Shown: piece by piece, positions 8,169 through 16,065 of the stretch
How positions within the stretch are numbered: position 1 is the stretch's first letter
Layout: every line of letters begins with the position of its first letter
From: Nocardioides sp. T2.26MG-1
GTDB taxonomy: Bacteria; Actinomycetota; Actinomycetes; Propionibacteriales; Nocardioidaceae
Direction of reading: 5' to 3'
Length of the DNA: 64,000 bases
Assembly (NCBI RefSeq): GCF_950101795.1
Contig: NZ_CATNLZ010000001.1
Coordinates: forward strand, 751,382-815,381
Translations under genes and position numbers: made by a program
The notes under the pieces: generated by a model
What the model was told of the DNA's origin: nothing
The model's database searches: none
Seen by the model: the letters and a program-made list of their open reading frames with translations, nothing else

Positions 8169-8966
8169 CTACCCGGACGCGGCGTCGCGCTTGTCGAGCA
8201 GATCGTGCACGTACGCCGGCCGGTCGGTGATCACGGCCTTCACGCCGAGCTCGAGGCAGCGCTCCAGCTCGGCCGGCGTGTTCACGGTCCACACGTGCAT
8301 GTCGTGCCCGCTGCGGGTGATCCTGCGGCCCAGCCTGGGGTGCTCCATCAGCTCGTCGATGCCCGGGCCGACCAGCCAGTCGTCGCCGATCAGCCGGCTC
8401 ACGAACGGCCAGTGGTGGGCGTGCTCGACCAGCAGCACGAGCCGGATGCCGGGGGCGAGCCGCTCCAGGCGCTGCAGCGCGGTCCACGAGAAGCTCATCA
8501 CGCGCACCGGCGAGCCCGGCCGGTCCCAGCCGAACCGGCGCAGCTCCTCGACCAGCCGGCGCTCGACGAGGCCGCCGTACCGGGTGGGGTGCTTGGTCTC
8601 GATCGCGACCTCGACCGGGCGCTCGTAGTCGGCGACGGTCTCCAGCAGCGTGCGGAGCGTCAGCACCCGGTCGAGCCGCTCGTCGCGGGGCGGGGCCTCG
8701 TCGTCGAGGTCGGCCCAGGGGTTCTTCCAGGAGGCGAAGTCGAGCTGGTCGAGCTCGGCGAGCTCCATGGTGGAGATCAGCCCGCGCGTGCGCGCCGTAC
8801 GCCTCAGGTCCCGGTCGTGCACGCAGACCAGGTGGCCGTCGGCGGTCAGCCGCACGTCGCACTCGACCGCGTCGGCGCCGGCGTCCAGGGCGGCGACGTA
8901 CGCGCCGAGGGTGTGCTCGGCGTTCTCGTAGCTCGCGCCGCGGTGCGCGACGACCTGGGGCCTCAC
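8169..8966 (-). CDS. Glycerophosphodiester phosphodiesterase
   Basis: 265-residue GDPD of the cytosolic type (no signal peptide). It hydrolyses glycerophosphodiesters to glycerol-3-phosphate and an alcohol. Catalytic and metal-binding motifs are present: VAHRGAS at the N-terminus, DAVECDVRLTADGHLVCVHD, and VAIETKHPTR. The C-terminal VWTVNTPAELERCLELGVKAVITDRP is the usual end of the TIM barrel. The GTG start at 8966 follows the upstream VOC gene's stop by 7 bp, so the two are probably co-transcribed. Confidence 0.93.
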   Translation of the reverse strand: MRPQVVAHRGASYENAEHTLGAYVAALDAGADAVECDVRLTADGHLVCVHDRDLRRTARTRGLISTMELAELDQLDFASWKNPWADLDDEAPPRDERLDRVLTLRTLLETVADYERPVEVAIETKHPTRYGGLVERRLVEELRRFGWDRPGSPVRVMSFSWTALQRLERLAPGIRLVLLVEHAHHWPFVSRLIGDDWLVGPGIDELMEHPRLGRRITRSGHDMHVWTVNTPAELERCLELGVKAVITDRPAYVHDLLDKRDAASG

Positions 8967-8973
8967 CTGGTCC

Positions 8974-9342
8974 TCACCGGGGCCGGCGCTCGACCAGGCC
9001 CACGAGGTTGCCCTCGGAGTCGCGGACGAAGGCGTGCCATTCGTCGGTGCCGCGGGGGCCGAGGGTGTCGTCCTCGTGGGTGAAGATCACGTGCGGCTCG
9101 GACTCGACGGTGGCGCCGGCCTCGCGCAGCCGGCCGACGGTGGCGTCGACGTCGTCGACGCGCAGGTAGATCGTGGCGCTCGGGGCACCACGCTCGACCA
9201 GCAACCGCACCCCGCCGAGGTCGAAGAACACCAGCCCGGGCGGGTCGTACGTCGCGACCGGTGGACTGCCGAGCAGCAGGGTGTAGAACGCGGTCGCCCG
9301 CTCGAGGTCGTCGGCGCGTTGCGCGATCTGGACGAGGTCCAC
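8974..9342 (-). CDS. VOC family protein, single domain
   Basis: 122 residues forming one glyoxalase-type unit: IAQRADDLERATAFYTLLLG, VFFDLGGVRLLVE, IYLRVDDVDATVGRLREAG and FVRDSEGNLVGLVE. Probably a metal-dependent lyase, isomerase or dioxygenase-fold protein; substrate unknown. The GTG start lies 6 bases after GACGAT, a leaderless-like arrangement with G in the first position. It is immediately upstream of the glycerophosphodiesterase gene. Confidence 0.85.
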   Translation of the reverse strand: MDLVQIAQRADDLERATAFYTLLLGSPPVATYDPPGLVFFDLGGVRLLVERGAPSATIYLRVDDVDATVGRLREAGATVESEPHVIFTHEDDTLGPRGTDEWHAFVRDSEGNLVGLVERRPR

Positions 9343-9372
9343 CCCCCGATCGTCTCAGGGTGGCTGGTCGCT

Positions 9373-9442
9373 GACCGTCGAGACACCCGAAGTGGCTGTG
9401 ATGGAAACGATTCCACCAGCCAGTTCTGGTGTTTCGACGGTC
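9373..9442. repeat. REP-like inverted repeat, family A copy 1
   Basis: Arms of about 26 bp, GACCGTCGAGACACC at the left and its near-complement GGTGTTTCGACGGTC at the right, flank a roughly 20-base centre. A related palindrome with the same arm core (CGTCGAGACACC / GGTGCCTCGACGG) is at 44195-44262. Both are intergenic. Confidence 0.75.
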
Positions 9443-9444
9443 GC

Positions 9445-10647
9445 TCAGCGAGACCGCAGGAACTTGCCGAAGTGCGGCACGGTGAACGCCACGCTCCCCC
9501 GCTCGGCGGAGAAGACGAGCCCCTTCTTGATCAGCCCGTCGCGAGCGGGTGAGAGCGACTGCGGCTTGCGCGCCAGGTGGCGGGCGATGTCGGCGGTGGC
9601 CACGGCCAGGTCGCCGTGCTCGGCGCCGAGGTCGGCCATCGCGGTCATGTAGTCGCGCTCGGCCGGAGTGGCCCGGTCGTAGCGCGCCCCGAAGAACCCG
9701 ACCGCGAGCTCGGCCTCCGCCTCGGGCGCAGCCGCGTGCACGTCGGCGACCCGGATCGGCGAGTCGACCGCAGCGTCCCAGGTGACCTTGCCGTAGGCCT
9801 GCACGAAGTAGGGGTAGCCGTCGGTGAGCCGGTAGAGCTCGTCGAGGGCGTCGTCCTCGAACGTCACCCCCTCGCCGCCCGCGGGCACCCGCCAGGCGCG
9901 GTCGGCCATCGGCCGCGGCAGCCGGTCGACCGAGGCGTAGCGGAACAGTCGCTCGGCGTACGACTTCGAGGCGGCGAGCGCCACGGGCAGGTGCGGCAGC
10001 CCGGCGCCGACGACGATCAGCGGCGCGCTCTGCTGGCTGATCTCGTGGCAGGCGCCGCAGAGCGCGGCCAGCTCGGGCAGCGCGATGTCCTGCATCTCGT
10101 CGACGAACAGCGCGACCCCGACGCCGAGGTCGCCGGCCAGCGTCGCGACGTCGCCGAACAGCTCGACCAGGTCGAGCTCGAGGTCGCCGGAGTCGGCGCG
10201 GCCGCGGGTGGCGGGCACGTCGACCGGCGGCGTCCACCGGGTGCCGGCCTTCGCGGCGGCCCGGCGGTCCTCCGCCGCGGTCCGCAGCGCGAAGCTCTTC
10301 AGCACCCCGGCGACCGCGTCGACCCGGTCGGGGTCACGGTGCCGGTGGGCGACCTCGCGTACGGCGGCGTGCACGGCCTGGGCGACCGGGATCCGGATGC
10401 TCTGGTCGGGTCGGGCCTCGATCTTGCCGGTGCCCCAGGCCCGGCGTACGGCCTGGCCGCGCAGCGCGTTGAGCAGCACGGTCTTGCCGACCCCGCGCAG
10501 CCCGGAGAGCACCATGCTGCGCTCGGGCCGGCCCGCCGCCACCCGCTCGAGGGTGACCTCGAACTGCTCGAGCTCGCGGTCGCGGCCGGCCAGCTCCGGC
10601 GGCCGCTGCCCCGCGCCGGGCGCGTACGGGTTGCGGATCGGGTCCAT
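9445..10647 (-). CDS. AAA ATPase (Orc1/Cdc6-like STAND-type ATP-binding protein)
   Basis: 400 residues. Walker A is GLRGVGKTVLL near residue 50 and Walker B is VALFVDEMQD near residue 190, followed by sensor-like ICHEISQ-region and VVGAGLPHLP. A winged-helix-like C-terminus (DIARHLARKPQSLSPARDGLIKKGLV, VPHFGKFLR) follows. The architecture resembles archaeal-type AAA ATPases found widely in actinobacteria; the target is unknown. TACGGT sits 6 bases before the ATG, a leaderless promoter. No partner effector gene is adjacent. Confidence 0.85.
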   Translation of the reverse strand: MDPIRNPYAPGAGQRPPELAGRDRELEQFEVTLERVAAGRPERSMVLSGLRGVGKTVLLNALRGQAVRRAWGTGKIEARPDQSIRIPVAQAVHAAVREVAHRHRDPDRVDAVAGVLKSFALRTAAEDRRAAAKAGTRWTPPVDVPATRGRADSGDLELDLVELFGDVATLAGDLGVGVALFVDEMQDIALPELAALCGACHEISQQSAPLIVVGAGLPHLPVALAASKSYAERLFRYASVDRLPRPMADRAWRVPAGGEGVTFEDDALDELYRLTDGYPYFVQAYGKVTWDAAVDSPIRVADVHAAAPEAEAELAVGFFGARYDRATPAERDYMTAMADLGAEHGDLAVATADIARHLARKPQSLSPARDGLIKKGLVFSAERGSVAFTVPHFGKFLRSR

Positions 10648-10653
10648 GCCAGG

Positions 10654-10659
10654 ACCGTA
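10654..10659 (-). promoter_or_regulatory. -10 box of a leaderless promoter for the AAA ATPase gene
   Basis: On the minus strand TACGGT is followed by 6 bases and the ATG at 10647. Confidence 0.6.
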
Positions 10660-10705
10660 TCTGCCTGTCTAGCGGATTCCGTAGACAACGCGCCGGCGCA
10701 GGTAG

Positions 10706-10776
10706 CGCTCCTTTATGGTCCCCGGCCTACGCCTGAGACAGGGTCCCCAGGGGCAATAGAGGAGCGTGACAAGCGG
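10706..10776. repeat. REP-like inverted repeat, family B copy 1
   Basis: The right arm GGCAATAGAGGAGCGTGAC (from 10752) is repeated with one change at 17247. The left arm GCGCTCCTTTAT is its imperfect complement. It lies between two minus-strand genes. Confidence 0.7.
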
Positions 10777-10789
10777 CAGGAGCCCGAGG

Positions 10790-11044
10790 TCAGGCGGACT
10801 CGACCGCGCCGAGCCGGTCGCGGGCGTGCTCGTAGGAGCTGACCAGGCCGGCGCGGAGCATCTCGATCAGCCCGGGCACCTCGTCGATGTCCAGCCGGAA
10901 CGAGCCGGAGCAGACGTTCTCGCGCCACAGCGAGAGCACCACGAGACCGGACTCCTCGTGCCAGGAGACGCGCAGCGCGCGGTCGCCCCCGCGGGCGTCG
11001 AGGAAGATCGACCCCGTCTCCGGGAACGGGCGGACGGCCACCAT
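10790..11044 (-). CDS. Small conserved actinobacterial protein of unknown function
   Basis: 84 residues, no membrane segment or signal. The visible pattern is a beta-rich front (ETGSIFLDARGGDRALRVSW, LVVLSLWRENVCSGSFRLD) followed by an amphipathic helix (VPGLIEMLRAGLVSSYEHA). I recognise the pattern as common in actinobacteria but know no function for it. ATG 11044 is used because the conserved part begins directly after it. It is divergent from the DNA glycosylase gene. Confidence 0.75.
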   Translation of the reverse strand: MVAVRPFPETGSIFLDARGGDRALRVSWHEESGLVVLSLWRENVCSGSFRLDIDEVPGLIEMLRAGLVSSYEHARDRLGAVESA

Positions 11045-11116
11045 CTGCCCATGATGCTCCCGGCAGGCACCGCTTGTCACCGATTCGCGACCCGGCCGGC
11101 CGTCCGGGAGACCTCC

Positions 11117-11122
11117 TAGACT
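11117..11122 (+). promoter_or_regulatory. -10 box of a leaderless promoter for the glycosylase gene
   Basis: TAGACT is followed by 6 bases and the GTG at 11129. Confidence 0.6.
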
Positions 11123-11128
11123 GGCGCC

Positions 11129-11995
11129 GTGCCCGAGCTGCCCGAGGTGGAAGCCCTGGCCCTCGACCTCCGGGGCCGGCTGGACGGCCACGCCATCGCG
11201 AAGATCCACGTGGCGCAGTTCAGCGCTCTCAAGACCTTCGACCCGCCGCTGTCCGCGCTCGAGGGCACGCTGGTCGACGACGTCACCCGGCACGGCAAGT
11301 TCCTCGACGTCGAGGCCTCCGGCCTGCACCTCGTGCTGCACCTGGCGCGCGCCGGGTGGGTGCGCTGGCGCGACGAGGTGCCCGCGGTCCCACCCAAGCC
11401 GAGCACCAAGTCCACGCTCGCGGTGCGGGTCGTCCTCGACGACCAGTCCGGGCTCGACATCACCGAGGCCGGCACGCGCAAGAGCTTGGCGATGTACGTC
11501 GTGCGCGACCCGCGGGACGTGCCCGGCATCGCCAGCCTCGGGCCCGACCCGCTGACCGACGAGTTCACAATCGAGCGTCTCCGCGAGATCCTCGAGCGCG
11601 AGGGACGCAAGCAGCTCAAGGGCGTGCTGCGTCACCAGGGCACGATCGCCGGCATCGGCAACGCCTACTCCGACGAGATCCTGCACGCGGCGAGGATGTC
11701 GCCGTTCAAGCCGGCCGGCACGCTCACCGACGACGAGCTGCAGATCCTGTACGACGCCCTGCGCGGCACCCTCGCCGACGCCGTCGACCGGTCCCGGGGG
11801 CTCGCCGCGAGCGAGCTCAAGGGCGAGAAGAAGTCCCACCTCGCGGTGCACGGCCGCACCGGCCAGCCCTGCCCGGTGTGCGGCGACACCGTGCGCGAGG
11901 TGTCGTTCGCCGACTCCAGCCTGCAGTACTGCCCGACCTGCCAGACCGGCGGCAAGCCGCTCGCCGACCGGCGGCTCAGCAAGCTCCTCAAGTAG
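11129..11995 (+). CDS. Fpg/Nei family DNA glycosylase-AP lyase
   Basis: Base-excision repair enzyme that removes oxidised bases and cleaves the abasic site. The N-terminus PELPEVEALA supplies the catalytic Pro and Glu. HGKFLDV contains the conserved Lys of the active site, and the helix-two-turn-helix lies around QGTIAGIGNAYSDEIL. The C-terminal zinc finger has four Cys, CPVCGDT and YCPTCQ, at roughly residues 250-272. The 288-residue length is typical. It could be Fpg (MutM) or a Nei-type paralog; the sequence alone does not decide. GTG start with a leaderless promoter. Confidence 0.92.
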   Translation: MPELPEVEALALDLRGRLDGHAIAKIHVAQFSALKTFDPPLSALEGTLVDDVTRHGKFLDVEASGLHLVLHLARAGWVRWRDEVPAVPPKPSTKSTLAVRVVLDDQSGLDITEAGTRKSLAMYVVRDPRDVPGIASLGPDPLTDEFTIERLREILEREGRKQLKGVLRHQGTIAGIGNAYSDEILHAARMSPFKPAGTLTDDELQILYDALRGTLADAVDRSRGLAASELKGEKKSHLAVHGRTGQPCPVCGDTVREVSFADSSLQYCPTCQTGGKPLADRRLSKLLK

Positions 11996-12042
11996 CCGCG
12001 GACGGCCCCGTGGCCGACCCGTCGTGCGGGTGCCGGTAGGGT

Positions 12043-12200
12043 GGGCCGCGAAAGGGAGTAGTCCCCAACAGCCGTGTCGACATGCTGGCCCTCGGGCCCG
12101 GCGCGGCGGGCCACCTCGGTGGCGGACGAGACTTTCGACCGATGTGCCGACCTTCGACAGGACCGGCCTGGTCGAAGGGTCGTCCACGCTGGCGAACACC
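12043..12200 (+). ncRNA. yybP-ykoY (Mn2+) riboswitch
   Basis: The 5' side reads AAAGGGAGTAGTCCCC, matching the conserved L1 GGGAGUAG of the yybP-ykoY fold. GTCGACATGCTGG follows as the partner L3 region, then GC-rich stems including CACCTCGGTGG and a CTTCGAC...GTCGAAG hairpin. It lies directly upstream of a canonical GDT1 Mn exporter gene, the class most often controlled by this riboswitch. The Mn-bound fold normally allows expression. I matched it by eye, so boundaries are approximate. Confidence 0.75.
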
Positions 12201-12232
12201 CTCCGGCCTGGCCCGGAGAGGACCAGAACCCG

Positions 12233-12814
12233 ATGTACGCATTCCTGCTGAGCACCGCCGTGATCTTCGTGGCCGAGCTCGGCGACAAGAGCCAGCTGAT
12301 GGCGATGACCTTCGCGGCCCGCTACCGGGTCCGCGACGTGCTCATCGGCATCACCGTCGCCACCGCCATCGTCCACCTCGCCTCGGTCGGCATCGGCTAC
12401 ACCATCGGCGATGCGTTCGCCGACCAGCAGCACTGGATCTCGATCGCCGCCGGCGTGGCGTTCCTCGGCTTCGCCGCCTGGACACTGCGCGGCGACGAGC
12501 TCACCGAGGAGGAGGCGGCCAAGGCCCGGTCCAGCCAGGGCATGGCGATCCTCGCCGTCGGCGTCGCGTTCTTCCTCGCCGAGCTCGGGGACAAGACGAT
12601 GCTCGCCACGATCACCCTCGCCACCCAGGAAGGCTGGTTCGGGACCTGGCTCGGCAGCACGCTGGGCATGGTCGTCGCCGACGCCCTCGCCATCGGCGTC
12701 GGCGCCGTGCTGGGCAAGAAGCTCCCTGACCACGTCATCCGGTGGGGCGCGACGGCGCTGTTCGCGCTGTTCGGCCTGCTCCTCATCGCCGACGGCGTGC
12801 GGGTCCTCGGATGA
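12233..12814 (+). CDS. TMEM165/GDT1 (UPF0016) family manganese exporter
   Basis: 193-residue membrane protein with two three-helix halves. Both carry the full family motif: ELGDKS at residues 15-20 and ELGDKT near residue 116. Bacterial relatives export Mn2+. ATG 12233 is preceded by GGAGAGGACC, and the upstream leader holds a yybP-ykoY-type riboswitch, which supports Mn as the substrate. The stop overlaps the start of a cation diffusion facilitator gene by ATGA, so both transporters would answer to the same metal signal. Confidence 0.9.
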   Translation: MYAFLLSTAVIFVAELGDKSQLMAMTFAARYRVRDVLIGITVATAIVHLASVGIGYTIGDAFADQQHWISIAAGVAFLGFAAWTLRGDELTEEEAAKARSSQGMAILAVGVAFFLAELGDKTMLATITLATQEGWFGTWLGSTLGMVVADALAIGVGAVLGKKLPDHVIRWGATALFALFGLLLIADGVRVLG

Positions 12815-13453
12815 CGTCCGAGCACCACGACCACGCACACGACCATGACCACTCCCACGGCCTGGTCGACCCCTCGATCCTCCGGTCGCGGGCCGGGGTC
12901 CGGGCGGTCAGCCTCAGCCTGGCCGTCCTCCTGGCCTCCGCGCTCGTCCAGCTCGTGGTGTTCCTCCTCAGCGGCAGCGTCGCGCTGCTCACGGACGTCA
13001 TCCACAACGGGGGCGACGCCCTGACCGCGATCCCGCTCGGGATCGCGTTCCTGCTGCGCAGCCACCGCGCCGAGCGGTGGGCCGGCTACGCCGTGGTCGC
13101 GGTCATCCTCGCCAGCGCCCTGGTCGCCCTGGTGGAGGTGGTCGACCGGTTCCTGCACCCGCAGACCCCGACCCATCTCTGGGCGCTCCTGCTGGCGGGC
13201 GTCGTCGGCGTGGGTCGGCAACGAGATCGCGGCGGTGATCCGCTGGCGGGCCGGTCGCCGCCTGGACTCTCCCGCCCTGATCGCCGACGGCAACCACGCC
13301 CGCGCGGACGGCTACGTCAGCGCGGGGATCGTGGTGTCCACCGCGTCCATCGCGATCGGCCTGCCGATCGCGGACCCGATCATCGGGCTCCTCATCACCG
13401 GCCTCATCCTCCACACGACCTGGGAGTCGTGGGTGACCATCCGCCGCGGCTGA
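12811..13453 (+). pseudogene. Cation diffusion facilitator (CDF) transporter, broken by a one-base frameshift
   Basis: The first frame starts at ATG 12811 with a His-rich tail (HHDHAHDHDHSHG), then membrane segments with SGSVALLTDVIHNGGDALTAI, the metal-site helix of CDF proteins. It loses homology after AGVVGV at about 13212. The downstream frame resumes at once with GNEIAAVIRWRAGRRLDSPALIADGNHARADGYVS, where HxxxD completes the second metal site. Removing one G from the GGG at about 13211-13213 would restore a 213-residue protein. The product would also lack the usual cytoplasmic C-terminal domain. Real mutation and sequencing error are both possible. Confidence 0.85.
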
Positions 13454-13535
13454 GGGCGCCGGACCTCGGGCCTCACCAGGTCCGCGTCAGACTGGGCGGG
13501 TTCGTCCGCAGCCCAGCTGGAAGGCACCGCAGCAC

Positions 13536-13871
13536 ATGACGCAGGTCCCCACCGTCCCGATCGAAGGTGTCCCGCACCCCCTGCCCGACGGGCTGGTCGT
13601 GCTCGACGTCCGCGAGCCCACGGAGTGGGAGCACGGCCACATCGAGGGCGCCGTGCACATCCCGCTGTCGCTGCTGCCGCTGCGGTACGCCGAGCTGCCC
13701 ACCGCCCAGACGCTCGTCGTCTGCAAGGTCGGCGGCCGGTCAGCCCAGGCGGTCGCCTGGCTGCAGCAGCAGGGCCACGACGCGGTCAACCTGGCCGGCG
13801 GGATGCTCGACTGGGAGGCGGCGGGCCGGCCGATGGTCTGCGATACCGGCCGGCCGCCCCAGGTCGTCTGA
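13536..13871 (+). CDS. Single-domain rhodanese-like sulfurtransferase
   Basis: 111 residues. VVLDVREPTEWEHGHIEGAVHIPL is the typical rhodanese front, and VVCKVGGRSAQAVAWL gives the active-site Cys with its loop. This fold carries persulfide sulfur or acts as a phosphatase-like or arsenate-handling domain in other proteins. It follows the CDF remnant by 82 bp on the same strand and may share the Mn-responsive transcript, but no functional link is evident. The start ATG 13536 is the first in frame; its ribosome site is weak. Confidence 0.9.
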   Translation: MTQVPTVPIEGVPHPLPDGLVVLDVREPTEWEHGHIEGAVHIPLSLLPLRYAELPTAQTLVVCKVGGRSAQAVAWLQQQGHDAVNLAGGMLDWEAAGRPMVCDTGRPPQVV

Positions 13872-13886
13872 GCCGCGTCCGCTCGG

Positions 13887-14447
13887 TCAGGGGCTCTCGG
13901 TCAGCGAGCCCATCTGCTCCTCGAGCTCCGACATCATCGACTCCATGTCCTCGGGGTCGATGTTCTCCAGGTCGCTGGCCAGGTCCGACGGGTCGATGCT
14001 CGGCAGGTCGGAGGCGTCCACGCCCGGGATGTCGAGCGCGCAGTTGTCCGTCGTCCAGGTGCTGAACGCGTCGCCGTCGGCCTGGTCGTCGTCGCTGAGG
14101 TCGTCGCCGAGGTTCTGCAGGTCGTCGAGGGTCGCGTCCTCGTCGAGGTCCTTCGCCTGGTCGATGAACAGCTCGAAGCCGCGCCGGGCGTCGTCGGGCA
14201 TGTCGCTGGGGGTGCCGATGTCCTCCATGTCGCCCGCCCAGTCCTTGAGCGCGGTGATCATCGCGGACGAGTCGCCCGAGGCCGCCTGGGCGAGCACCTT
14301 CTCGAAGAGCCCGTTGAACCCGTCGCAGAAGTCGCTGGTGGAGGCGTCGTCGGGCGCCGAGGCCCCGGAGCCTCCGTCGCTGCCTCCGCACGCCGTCAGC
14401 GAGGTGGCCAGCGCCAGGCCGGCCAGGACGTTGAGTGCTGCTCTCAT
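13887..14447 (-). CDS. Secreted lipoprotein of unknown function, acidic
   Basis: 186 residues from ATG 14447. A signal peptide ends in a lipobox, LATSLTACGG, so the mature protein would be tethered to the membrane by Cys. The mature part is strongly acidic and helical (DFCDGFNGLFEKVL, ALKDWAGDMEDIG, DDARRGFELFIDQAKDL). A tail of Asp-Pro repeats (SIDPSDLASDLENIDPEDME) ends in MMSELEEQM. Two Cys in the mature part (FCDGF and DNCAL) may pair. Function is not recognised. It lies downstream of aat on the same strand. Confidence 0.8.
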   Translation of the reverse strand: MRAALNVLAGLALATSLTACGGSDGGSGASAPDDASTSDFCDGFNGLFEKVLAQAASGDSSAMITALKDWAGDMEDIGTPSDMPDDARRGFELFIDQAKDLDEDATLDDLQNLGDDLSDDDQADGDAFSTWTTDNCALDIPGVDASDLPSIDPSDLASDLENIDPEDMESMMSELEEQMGSLTESP

Positions 14448-14505
14448 GGGGTCCGTCTCCCGTCTCGTCGGTCCGTCGGCGTCACCCTTCCCACCGGCGG
14501 CCCTC

Positions 14506-15261
14506 TCATGCTCCACCCCCGCCGGGTGGTTCGGACAGGGTGAAGGCCTGTGGGATCGGCAACGGCAGCGCCCGGGCCAGCGCGCGGAGGTACGCTGCTC
14601 GCGGGACCTCGACCGCGCCGAGGGACGCGAGGTGCGGGGTCAGCCACTGCACGTCGAGCAGCCGGCCGGGGACCCCGTCCCGGAGTATCTCGACCAGCCC
14701 CACCAGGGCGACCTTCGACGCGTCGCGCTCGCGGTGGAACATCGACTCGCCCGCGAACAGCCCGCCGACGGCCACGCCGTACAGCCCTCCGGCGAGCCGG
14801 CCGTCCCGCCACGCCTCGACCGAGTGGGCCCACCCGAGCCGGTGCAGCCGGACGTACGCCTGCCGGATCTCGTCGTCGATCCACCCGCCGGGCCGGTGCC
14901 GGTCGGCGCACGCCTCGACGACCTCCTCGAACGCCGTGTCGACCCGGATCTCGAACTCCCGGCACGCCCGCCTCAGCGACCGCGACACCCGCAGCCCGTC
15001 GAGGGGCACGATCCCCCGGCGGACCGGGCAGAACCACGCCATCGGGTCCCCCCGCCGACCCGACGGCATCGGGAACAGGCCGCGCCGGTAGGCCGCGAGC
15101 AGCGTCCCCGGCTCCAGGTCGGCGCCGATCGCCACCATGTCGTCCTCGGCGTCGTCCTCGGCGTCGTCCTCGGCGTCGTCGTCGGCGTCGGCCGCATCAG
15201 CGTCGGCGTACGTCGCCGGGTCGGCGAACGCCCAGCGCGTCGGCGGGGGTTCCTCGGGCAC
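14506..15261 (-). CDS. aat: Leucyl/phenylalanyl-tRNA--protein transferase
   Basis: It adds Leu or Phe from tRNA to N-terminal Lys or Arg of proteins, marking them for ClpS-ClpAP degradation. Diagnostic stretches are VAIGADLEPGTLLAAYRRG, LFPMP, WFCPVRRGIVPL, GGLYGVAVGGLFAGESMF and DVQWLTPHLASLG. GTG 15261 is chosen because it lies 7 bases after a TAGGTT -10 box and before the conserved RWAFADP. An acidic insert (about 24 residues, built on AEDD repeats) interrupts the usual spacing between that motif and VAIGADL. Confidence 0.93.
   Translation of the reverse strand: MPEEPPPTRWAFADPATYADADAADADDDAEDDAEDDAEDDMVAIGADLEPGTLLAAYRRGLFPMPSGRRGDPMAWFCPVRRGIVPLDGLRVSRSLRRACREFEIRVDTAFEEVVEACADRHRPGGWIDDEIRQAYVRLHRLGWAHSVEAWRDGRLAGGLYGVAVGGLFAGESMFHRERDASKVALVGLVEILRDGVPGRLLDVQWLTPHLASLGAVEVPRAAYLRALARALPLPIPQAFTLSEPPGGGGA
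15139..15186 (-). repeat. 12-bp tandem repeat inside aat
   Basis: Four copies of GTCGTCCTCGGC (plus-strand reading, last copy with one change) encode the AEDDAEDDAEDD acidic insert. Copy number could vary without breaking the frame. Confidence 0.8.
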
Positions 15262-15268
15262 GGGACCG

Positions 15269-15274
15269 AACCTA
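15269..15274 (-). promoter_or_regulatory. -10 box of a leaderless promoter for aat
   Basis: On the minus strand TAGGTT is followed by 7 bases and GTG 15261; it also supports that start over an upstream ATG at 15312. Confidence 0.5.
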
Positions 15275-15320
15275 GCCGCCGGCTGGCCGCCGGGCACCCG
15301 CCCGCCAGTCACCCGGTCCG

Positions 15321-15326
15321 TACGAT
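15321..15326 (+). promoter_or_regulatory. -10 box of a leaderless promoter for the EcsC-like gene
   Basis: TACGAT is followed by 6 bases and the ATG at 15333. Confidence 0.6.
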
Positions 15327-15332
15327 CGCTCC

Positions 15333-16025
15333 ATGAGCAGCAAGGGGATCGGCGGCCGTCTGGTCGAGCAGCACCTGGCGCCGCGCGTGCCGCACCTGGC
15401 GCCCGACCTGACGGCCTCCTTCGTCCGCGAGGCGCTGGACCGGGCGATCCACGGGGTGGGTCCGCTCCCGGCCGCGGCCGACGCCGCCGACAAGCAGCTG
15501 CGCGAGCAGCACGGCGACGTCAAGCGGGCGGTCCGCGAGGTGATCGAGAACCACGTCCGGTACGCCGGCGCCCAGGGGCTCCTCACCGGCGTCGGCGGCG
15601 TGGTCACGGCCGCGTTCGCGATCCCCGCGAACCTCACCGGCCTGGCGCTCATCCAGGCCCGGATGATCGCCGGCATCGCCCACCTGCGCGGCTACGACCT
15701 CGCCGACGCCCGGGTCCGCAACGCCGTACTGGCCTGCATGCTCGGCGGCGACGCCGTCGACAAGCTCGTCAAGGAGCGCAAGCTGCCCGCCCCGCCGATG
15801 GCGATCGCGACCGCCCCGGTCCACGACCCGCAGCTCGACCGGGTGCTCTCCGCGGAGGTCACCTCCGGTCTGATCACCCGGGTGGCCGGCAAGCGGCTGG
15901 CGATCACCGTCGCCCGGCGCACGCCCGTGGTCGGCGGCGCGTTCGGGATGGGCGCCGACGGACTCGCGACCTGGCGGATCGGCCGCTACGCCGACCGCGA
16001 GCTGCGCCCCCGCGCCCGCCCGTAG
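15333..16025 (+). CDS. EcsC-like family protein
   Basis: 230 residues. A hydrophobic, glycine-rich centre (AQGLLTGVGGVVTAAFAIPANLTGLALIQARMI) and the pattern IAHLRGYDLADARVRNAVLACMLG match EcsC-like proteins, which accompany ABC exporters in some firmicutes but have no firm biochemical role. A second glycine-rich stretch near the end (RTPVVGGAFGMGADGLATWRIGRYAD) fits. It stands alone, with a leaderless promoter before it and a hairpin after it. Confidence 0.7.
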   Translation: MSSKGIGGRLVEQHLAPRVPHLAPDLTASFVREALDRAIHGVGPLPAAADAADKQLREQHGDVKRAVREVIENHVRYAGAQGLLTGVGGVVTAAFAIPANLTGLALIQARMIAGIAHLRGYDLADARVRNAVLACMLGGDAVDKLVKERKLPAPPMAIATAPVHDPQLDRVLSAEVTSGLITRVAGKRLAITVARRTPVVGGAFGMGADGLATWRIGRYADRELRPRARP

Positions 16026-16041
16026 CCCCCGATGTCCGCTC

Positions 16042-16065
16042 AGCCTGGATCCACCGATCCAGGCT
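16042..16065. terminator. Convergent hairpin terminator
   Basis: Perfect 10-bp stem AGCCTGGATC / GATCCAGGCT with a CACC loop. Its right end reaches the stop codon of the following minus-strand gene. Confidence 0.65.
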
